DNA of 64,000 nucleotides from Thelephora terrestris (taxonomy: Eukaryota > Basidiomycota > Agaricomycetes > Thelephorales > Thelephoraceae), in the NCBI GenBank assembly GCA_015956445.1, contig WIUZ02000002.1, forward strand, positions 620,001 to 684,000. Direction: 5' to 3'. Positions within the stretch are counted from its first letter, which is position 1. Every line of letters starts with the position of its first letter. The position numbers and the translations under genes are program-made. Below, piece by piece: positions 57,899 to 64,000 of the stretch. The notes under the pieces were generated by a model. That model ran no database searches. It was not told the origin of the DNA and saw only the letters and a list, made by a program, of their open reading frames with translations.

Positions 57899-59406
57899 AT
57901 GTTTGGTTCCGGTAAACCACAAGCCCGGGGTTCCTCATCGTCTTCGAAGGACAAGATGTGCGATTTTTGTCAGCAACAACCAAAGTTTCCGTGTGTTTGA
58001 ATTCCTCGTATCGATAAAGTGTGGCCGCTTGACCTTGTGGACCTGGATTGGTTTTAGACCGTATGATTATTGCAGTAAAGCCTGCGGTGCCAGGGCCAAG
58101 TCCTCTTCAAAGGGCCCTACGATGTGCAAGGTATGGATATGGGTCGTTTATGGTCATTGGATCCAAGTCGTTGATTGGTGGCGTCAGAACTGCGGCCAAA
58201 AGCCGGTTTACAAGGGCCACCAATTCTGTGGCAAGGGTTGTGCAGGTTCATGGCAGTCGGCGAACGGGTCTAGTATGTCCTCCAGTTGGTACGGCCAGCC
58301 CTACTACAACCAGCAACGATCGTGGGGTCCAGTGCAACCTCCCCGCCAGCAGCAATATCTTCAGGGTCACATTCCTGGTTACCATCAGGACCAGGGTCAG
58401 GGCGGTGAGACTCTTTACTACCCTCCCCTCGACATCTTGGAAATCTAACGAATTCGGCTGTGTAGTCGCAGGGATCTTCAGCGGTCTCCTCAAATCTCTC
58501 GTCTCTCCGACCCAGCCCAGGCCGCAATCGCCCAAACGACGACCTACCCTACCCAGTCCTCCTCACACGTTCCACGCTTCGGGGTCTAATTCACGGGATC
58601 CTCTGAGGAACGCCCCGTTGAACCCTCCAGACAACTCAACGTTCTCCGGGGTGGGCGGTCGAACGTCGCCACGATCGCCTGCACCGAGAAGCCCTGGGTC
58701 GTCCAGTCAACAGTTTCACACTCCGACTGCTTCTCCGACTTTAGGAACTCAAGATCTGGGCACGGGCGGTCCGACCAATGGGCAACGCGCCTCATTGTCT
58801 CCGCCTTCACCGATGTCACAGATCCAGAGTTCTACGTCAGGCCAGGGTTCCACCGCAAGTGACATGGATACGAGCCCGCCAACCTACACCCCCGTCGACG
58901 ATGCCCTCCCCGACGATGACGAAAACATCGATCTGAGCGCATACCCAGACGAAGATCCAACACCGACTTCAAACAATGACAACAATGGACCCAAACCTGC
59001 CCGACCTCCGACTCAGGGGCAAGGCTCGGCTCGGGTCACTCTCCCTCCTCCGGGCGATGGAAGGCGTGGCGGTAGGCCTCTGGATCCAAATGACCCCAGT
59101 TATTCCGCTACGTTGAGATACATCACGGCCAATTCAAGCCAGCCCCCAAAGTGTCGGTTGAAAGGGTGCAACAACCCCGTGTTTGTGGACAAGTATACCA
59201 GAGGTCGGAGCGACTATTGTTCCCAGAGGCACCGAGAGTAAGCGTTTGGTTTTGCCCTCTTTGGAGTCGCACTCCACTAACGAATCGAAAGGGAAGCGGT
59301 GAACTCTAGGCAGGTAATCCCGTGTATTATGTGTGGCATCATGCCCAGAAGTAGGGAAGATCACTTCTGTTCGAGGACATGCCGTGACGCAGCTTGCCAC
59401 GCTTGA
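57899..59406 (+). CDS. stand-alone FCS-like zinc-knuckle protein
   Basis: About 400 residues, no catalytic domain. It begins MFGSGKPQARGSSSSSKDK, then knuckle 1 CDFCQQQPKFP to YDYCSKACGA, knuckle 2 NCGQKPVYKGHQFC to GKGCAG, and a long Pro/Ser/Gln-rich disordered middle with an acidic patch (DDDENIDLSAYPDED). Then come KCRLKGCNNPVF to DYCSQRH and, over a last intron, CIMCGIMPRSREDHFC to SRTC. Introns: 57991..58057, one near 58129..58199, one near 58411..58469, and one near 59240. I know this type as a common agaricomycete family of unknown function. Its knuckles are the same kind as those heading the PARPs here, so it may share partners with them or have donated the module. Confidence 0.75.
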
Positions 59407-59929
59407 GCTTACATCCCCTCGATCCCACTAGAACTCTCGCTTTTCTCCATGTCTTGTCCCATGTACACTAGGATTGCTACGCACTTTGCTTTTTCGTATG
59501 AATCACAGAGTGAGATACGGTTACCGAGAAACAAGGAGCGCCCGCTGTGACTGTCTTGAGCGGAGTCGCCACCTACGCGCCTTCGCGCGCTCAGCGCTCA
59601 TCTCCGTCTCTAGTGCGAAGGCTCGTTGGACGCGTCGGGGTCACTTCCACGCCCTTGAGGTATAGCTGCTGCATGAGCAACCAGATTGATCAAACCTTCT
59701 GCCCCATCCTTCGCAATCCCGCGGCATGTCGAACCAGAGATTCTCGAGCCCCCCCCTCCGCTCTGAACTCGAGGCTGGATTCCAACCTAAGCACTCGAGA
59801 TTTTACGACCTTCAAAACAGTCCGACGAAGTACAGGATAGATATGACCTGAGGGGAACAATGTTTTACAAAGAGCAGGATTACACAAGTGAACCGGCAGG
59901 CCACTGGCAGCACACAAGCAGTTGAGCCT
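59407..59929. other. intergenic between convergent genes
   Basis: About 520 bp with the dispersed short repeat at 59744..59790. No gene is seen. Confidence 0.4.
59744..59790 (-). repeat. dispersed short repeat, copy 3
   Basis: Contains GAACTCGAGGCTGGATTCCA; about 85% like the copies at 40506 and 48080. Confidence 0.5.
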
Positions 59930-61300
59930 CTACTCGTGGAGAATAGAATTGCGCCCGCTGGATCCCGTGGGGGATCCTTTGGACAGGCTGGTGGAGGATT
60001 TGGGTTTGGAGTACAGTATGAGGTACTTGGGTGTGATTGCCTCTGCTCCCGACACGTAGACCAACGGTCCCTCCTCCCGCTGTAGACGGATAGCGTCAGA
60101 ATAAGACATGGGCACCAGGAGCAGTGGCTTACCGACGAGCAGAGCCCGGAGAAAAACGGAGCTTTCTGTCGGGGAGGTAAGAGGTTCACTTCACACGCGA
60201 GCATCACCTTGTAAGGTGAACTCGTGGTAGACACCGCCCATTTATCTGCCAACGAAGGATTCAGATACGAATAGATACCGGGGCCGAATCTGACAGAGAC
60301 GAGTAAGCGGGATACCCTTCAAGGGGCCGTGTGTCTTTTTCCACTAACCGCCCTGTGTTTGACCTGGCATCAAACTCGAATTCGGTAAACGCGGTTAAGA
60401 GGATCGCACAGATCCCGCATCCCGACCAGTCGCAGAATTCTGTGCTGTTCGTCCCGAGGTCGCAAATACACTGGGTACTGTGAAAGGTTTGGATTTGGCG
60501 TGGCTTTTTGACTGCGATGAGTTTGTTGCTAGGATATCAAACAGGTCAGCTAAACACAATCTTCCCACGAGCAAGGGGACTAAAACCGTACTGATAAGCA
60601 TCGCGCGATTTGACCATGTTAGGCGGGAGGCGAATTTCGTAGACCTTTCCGATCTCGACCGGCTCAGGCCCCTTCCACATATGGTTGAAGTTATCGATAA
60701 CTGGGACGTCGTCAGCGGGTATCCGTTGTGGGTTGGGTTTGGAACATACGTGAAGCCGCCTGGGGGTCTTGCAAGCTTAGTTCCTTTAATCGTGGTTCGG
60801 TCGACCTTCCGAGAGAGCTGTTGCACCCCAAACACAACTCATCGATCGCTTGGGGTTGTTTCTTACATTCCACACACGGGGTTGCGTGACCGTCCTGAAC
60901 AGCGTCTCTGTGGAGCCAGTAAGATATTTGTGGAGAAGTTACAAAAAGAGTGGAGATTACCTTGCATGCCCAGGTCCACAGTATCCGCTGAACGTCGACT
61001 TGCCGGGATAGTTACAAGGTGGGTACTTGCATAATGGCTGACTTGCTCGTGCACAGGTTCTTCCGCAGTATGGATGGACGAGACCATTCCACTCGACGAA
61101 CCTGGGCCGTTTCCCACAGACCTGATTTTACAGGACAGAGACCGCCAACGAGAATCAGAAGGTGGGACGAGGAAAATATGATCGTGGCCACTGACCTCGC
61201 ACAAGCCCCCCTTCTTAGACGAACTCTTCTGACTTGAACCATACTCTGGACTGTGGGCCCGTCTGGAGCCTCCGCCACCGTAATCTCTCCCGCGGTCCAT
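59930..61300 (-). CDS. P9: divergent PARP-domain protein (HST variant)
   Basis: Starts ACC-ATG-GAC (MDRGRDYGGGG). Knuckle 1 is LCEVCGKRPRFVEW to HPYCGRTCA. A second knuckle (CNYPGKSTF to GYCGPGHA) lies one frame off, implying a frameshift or unmodelled junction near 61010-61030. Then come PCVECKKQPQ to LCLGC, NHMWKGPEPVEIGKVYEI, and the ART fold: QTFHSTQCICDLG, FCDWSGCGIC, NTGRFGPGIYSY, ADKWAVSTTSSPYKVMLACEV and GPLVYVSGAEAITPKYLILY. His and Tyr are kept. The third position, Glu in classic PARPs, appears to be Pro (GPLVY). This belongs to a separate basidiomycete PARP subfamily. An N-terminal hydrophobic extension from 61393 is possible but less likely given the good context at 61300. Confidence 0.65.
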
Positions 61301-62027
61301 GGTTTGAGTGTTCTTGCCTTTGCGTTGACTGGCATTCATCAGTAAGATGAGGGGGATCATAAACAGCGACGCGGAGAGAAGATAGCCGTACATCAAGGAA
61401 CCGCGTGGCCGTCAGGGATCTTATATTCGGTCCGAACTGAAATGGCGGTGGTTCGTCGTTTTTCTCTCTTTTCGAGCGGTTCGGTTCGTTTTCGAGGACA
61501 AAGGGCCTTTGATCTCGAAGTCGTTGCCCGTCCACCGGAATCCTTCCTCTCAACGGGGGCAAAACAGCCTCAGCGGCTGGGCTGTTGCGTCTTTGTCGAA
61601 TTGTCGGCTGTCCCGCACGTGGCATCAAGTGCCGGTGTGACGTTTGGAGGATTGCTGGACCCCTGGCACTCAACAATGACAGGCGGAACGGGTGCTGCTC
61701 GGCGATGCGTGGCTTGACGGGCTGTGACCTTTCTGATGCTTGTGAATTCTTTTGGGCCCACTGATTGGTCTTCAAAGAGTGTGCTGCGCACCGCTCGCTG
61801 CCATCCTATCCAACTAGGCTCACCATTGGCTCGTGAGCAGGGATGCTTCCCCTCAATCTGGGACACCGGATGCTTTCACTGGCGAAATCTCCCATGCACA
61901 GGTGTTGTGATGGGCGCCTCGAATTCCCGCTCATATACCCATACCTCGTGTATCTGCCCCCTCTTCCCCTCAATTGACCGCCACGCTTTCCGACCGTCCA
62001 AGACCGACCCTGTCGACTTACTGAACG
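61301..62027. other. divergent intergenic region between P9 and P10
   Basis: About 730 bp between head-to-head genes. Frames of 90-180 codons on both strands overlap here but lack motifs. Confidence 0.4.
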
Positions 62028-63680
62028 ATGCTCAATCGCCTTTTCTCCAGGAAGAAGACTGTCGTACGAAGATCTCCCAAAGTACTAGAAACTGCGCCAG
62101 CGGTCGACCCCCCCATCTGTCCTGTAAGTTTGTTGCGATACTAGTTGTTTCACGTGGCTGATTCTATCCTGCAGAACTGTAACATCAGGCCTGTAGCAGC
62201 TAAACCTACCGCAGGAGAGTTCTTCGATTTCTGTTCAAAGGGGTGCGCAACGAACGTGAAGAAGGGTAATCTTAATTCTCTGTGTGAGGTATACAACAAA
62301 TCTTGCTCAGCGTGTCCTGTGATCGTCATCTAATTTGGTTCTCGTAGTACTGCAAGCAGAGACCAAAGTTCAAGGACGGAACTAGAGTACACCCGTATTG
62401 TGGTCGAAGATGCGCGAGGTCTGCAGCGGCTGACTCAGCCAACCTTCCGCCGAATCCTCCAAACCTCGCAGACTCTCTTTCAGTCCTGTCCCAGACGGTT
62501 GCCTCAAGTGATTGATAATATTGATTCCCATCGCGATCCAGGGTTGCTGATATTCTGTTGTTGCCAGGTTTGTTTTGCCAGGATCCTGATTGTGTACTCC
62601 CTGCATTTATGGATACGAACGGGACCCAGAGCAATTACTGCGTCCTTCACAAAAAGCAGGTTTCTTTCCTCCCAACCTCCGTTCAAATGAATGACCAGTC
62701 CGTGAGTAGGTTTAGGGAACAAGGTTGCATCTCTTGTCGTGCTGCTCCAAGTACCGACAAGTCCGTCTTGTGCCAACCTTGCCATGATGATGCGCTCAGT
62801 AGGGCGCCAGCACTCGTTCGAGTACCTGAGGACCACAAGAATTACAAGGGCGGTACGTCGACAGCGTTCTGTTGGATTATGATAGGAGCTTATCGGAATT
62901 CAGTTCAAAAACAATTTACGCAAACTTGGAGGCATAAAACTACATGTCCTGAAGTCAAGGCAGTTTACAAGATCGTCGTCTCGGAGGCGAGCATGACACA
63001 ATACCAACAGTACCTGTACGAGTCGTTCCCCGTTCTATCGAACCTCACTGAACCTTTTGTCGCAGTGACAGTGTGGAAGTTGCGGGAAATTATGTGGCCA
63101 TGGGCAAGTCACGCGGCAACGAAAACCGTCGATGGCATGGAACGAAACGGAAATGTAGACTCGGAGACTCAGGGAACGAGACGTTCTGCGCCGACGCGGA
63201 GTGCGCGCTGTGTAACATCATTAGAACCTCCTTCGATCTCAAGTTTTTCAAAGCGGCCACCGGTTGGGGAAGGTTCGGGCGTGGGATCTACACTTCCTCG
63301 ACTTCTTCAAAGTTTGTCTCCGCTCGACCGAATGGGTTGAGGAACGCGCGTCTGACATGGGAGTTTTGACTTTCAGGTCCAACGACTATTCGAAGAATCT
63401 GGGTGTTAGTTCTGACTGGAAGGCGCTGCTGCTGAATAAGGTTGTCGTCGGGAACGGCAAGAAGCTTACCCAGGATGACACGACACTTACAGAACCACCT
63501 CCGGGATATAATTCAGTAAGTGTTCCAGTTCTAAGTCCATTTTTCCCAGTGAGTGCGCTAATCAGGAGCTAGGTTCTCGCAGAAGTCGTCCCCGGCGGTG
63601 CTCTAAACTATGATGAGCTCGTCGTTTACAACAACGAGGCGGTCCGACCGTCGTATCTCGTGATGTATAAGAGCCCTTAA
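62028..63680 (+). CDS. P10: zinc-knuckle PARP-domain protein
   Basis: Starts MLNRLFSRKKTVVRRS and PPICP with a GTAAGT donor. Knuckle 1 is NCNIRPVAAK to FFDFCSKGCA, then NSLCE; knuckle 2 YCKQRPKFKDGT to PYCGRRCA; knuckle 3 LFCQDPDCVLP to NYCVLH; and knuckle 4 GCISCRAAP to LCQPCHD, followed by APALVRVPEDH. WRHKTTCPEVKAVYKI leads into the PARP domain with RWHGTKRKC, CALCNIIRTSFDL, GRFGRGIYTSSTSSK, NDYSKN and LNYDELVVY, ending SYLVMYKSP at TAA 63680. The H-Y-E triad is complete. Knuckle 2 to 3 appears to use an acceptor 3' of the family position (TTGCCAG), because the usual CAG is mutated. Closest neighbour in sequence is P5. Confidence 0.82.
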
Positions 63681-64000
63681 GCCCTCTGTCATTATCTATG
63701 TACTTTACTTTACTTTTTCGGACTTCGTTGTAGGCACATATTAGGATTTCCTTCGCATTGTAACTCAGTTGGTTCCCTGGCGGCGGCCAATGATTAATGA
63801 GGCGTGACGAGCAAGCGTGAGAACGATCAAGCCATATACCGTTCCACGAATGTAAGCGGCTCAACTTGTTCCGGTTTTTACAGGTTGCCACCAATTACAT
63901 GCTCGTGTGGTTTCGACTCGGGCGCTCGTTCACGAAATCTTATGCCAGGGTTTGAGCCACCATACGGGTGTAACCTAGATGCAAACTCACAACCTCGTTT
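63681..64000. other. 3' flank of P10 to window edge
   Basis: About 320 bp with no recognisable gene. Confidence 0.4.

Noticed and set aside
61215-61775. 186-codon minus frame upstream of P9 as part of that gene
   Set aside because: It is in a different frame from the P9 start and has no zinc-knuckle or PARP features.

Overview
The window looks like nuclear DNA of an agaricomycete-type basidiomycete. Genes are dense and split by many 50-90 bp GT-AG introns. Housekeeping genes have fungal counterparts (CTU2/NCS2, VPS25, 3-ketoacyl-CoA reductase, Ppn2-like phosphatase). The accessory genes belong to families I associate with Agaricomycetes (TKL kinases, STAND/NLR N-termini, FCS-like zinc-knuckle proteins). 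No rRNA, tRNA or CRISPR was recognised. Gene models are hand-spliced from open frames and splice motifs, so exon borders are inferred. Family names come from remembered motifs, not from searches.

Region 1 (1-9.5 kb) is ordinary: the 3' end of a pepsin-like aspartic protease, a 3-ketoacyl-CoA reductase, a calcineurin-like phosphatase, an F-box protein and the tRNA 2-thiolation protein CTU2.

Region 2 (9.63-23.97 kb) is a giant palindrome made of two head-to-head copies of one 7,164 bp DNA transposon. The copies look identical. Three copies of the same 8 bp target duplication flank and separate them. Each unit carries a multi-exon DDE-type transposase (P-superfamily-like by target duplication and motifs), a scrambled glyoxal-oxidase fragment, and a small acidic CxxC protein gene. 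A decayed SRPK-type kinase lies just to the right.

Region 3 (25.7-64 kb) is the remarkable part: an ADP-ribosylation gene island. It holds ten PARP-type loci (nine apparently coding, one broken). Most have two to four N-terminal zinc knuckles and a C-terminal PARP catalytic domain. Two are protein kinase-zinc knuckle-PARP fusions. A third PARP can be spliced in frame to an NLR-type N-terminal region. Between them lie a NADAR-domain gene (a fold known for removing ADP-ribose), a stand-alone zinc-knuckle protein, and the ESCRT-II gene VPS25. The NADAR protein and one kinase-PARP fusion share an unusual N-terminal module, which ties 'writer' and 'eraser' together. Catalytic residues vary between copies, one copy has lost exactly its catalytic exon, and two copies form a 2.5 kb inverted repeat. 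This pattern suggests a fast-evolving, possibly defence- or recognition-related system; that reading is inference.
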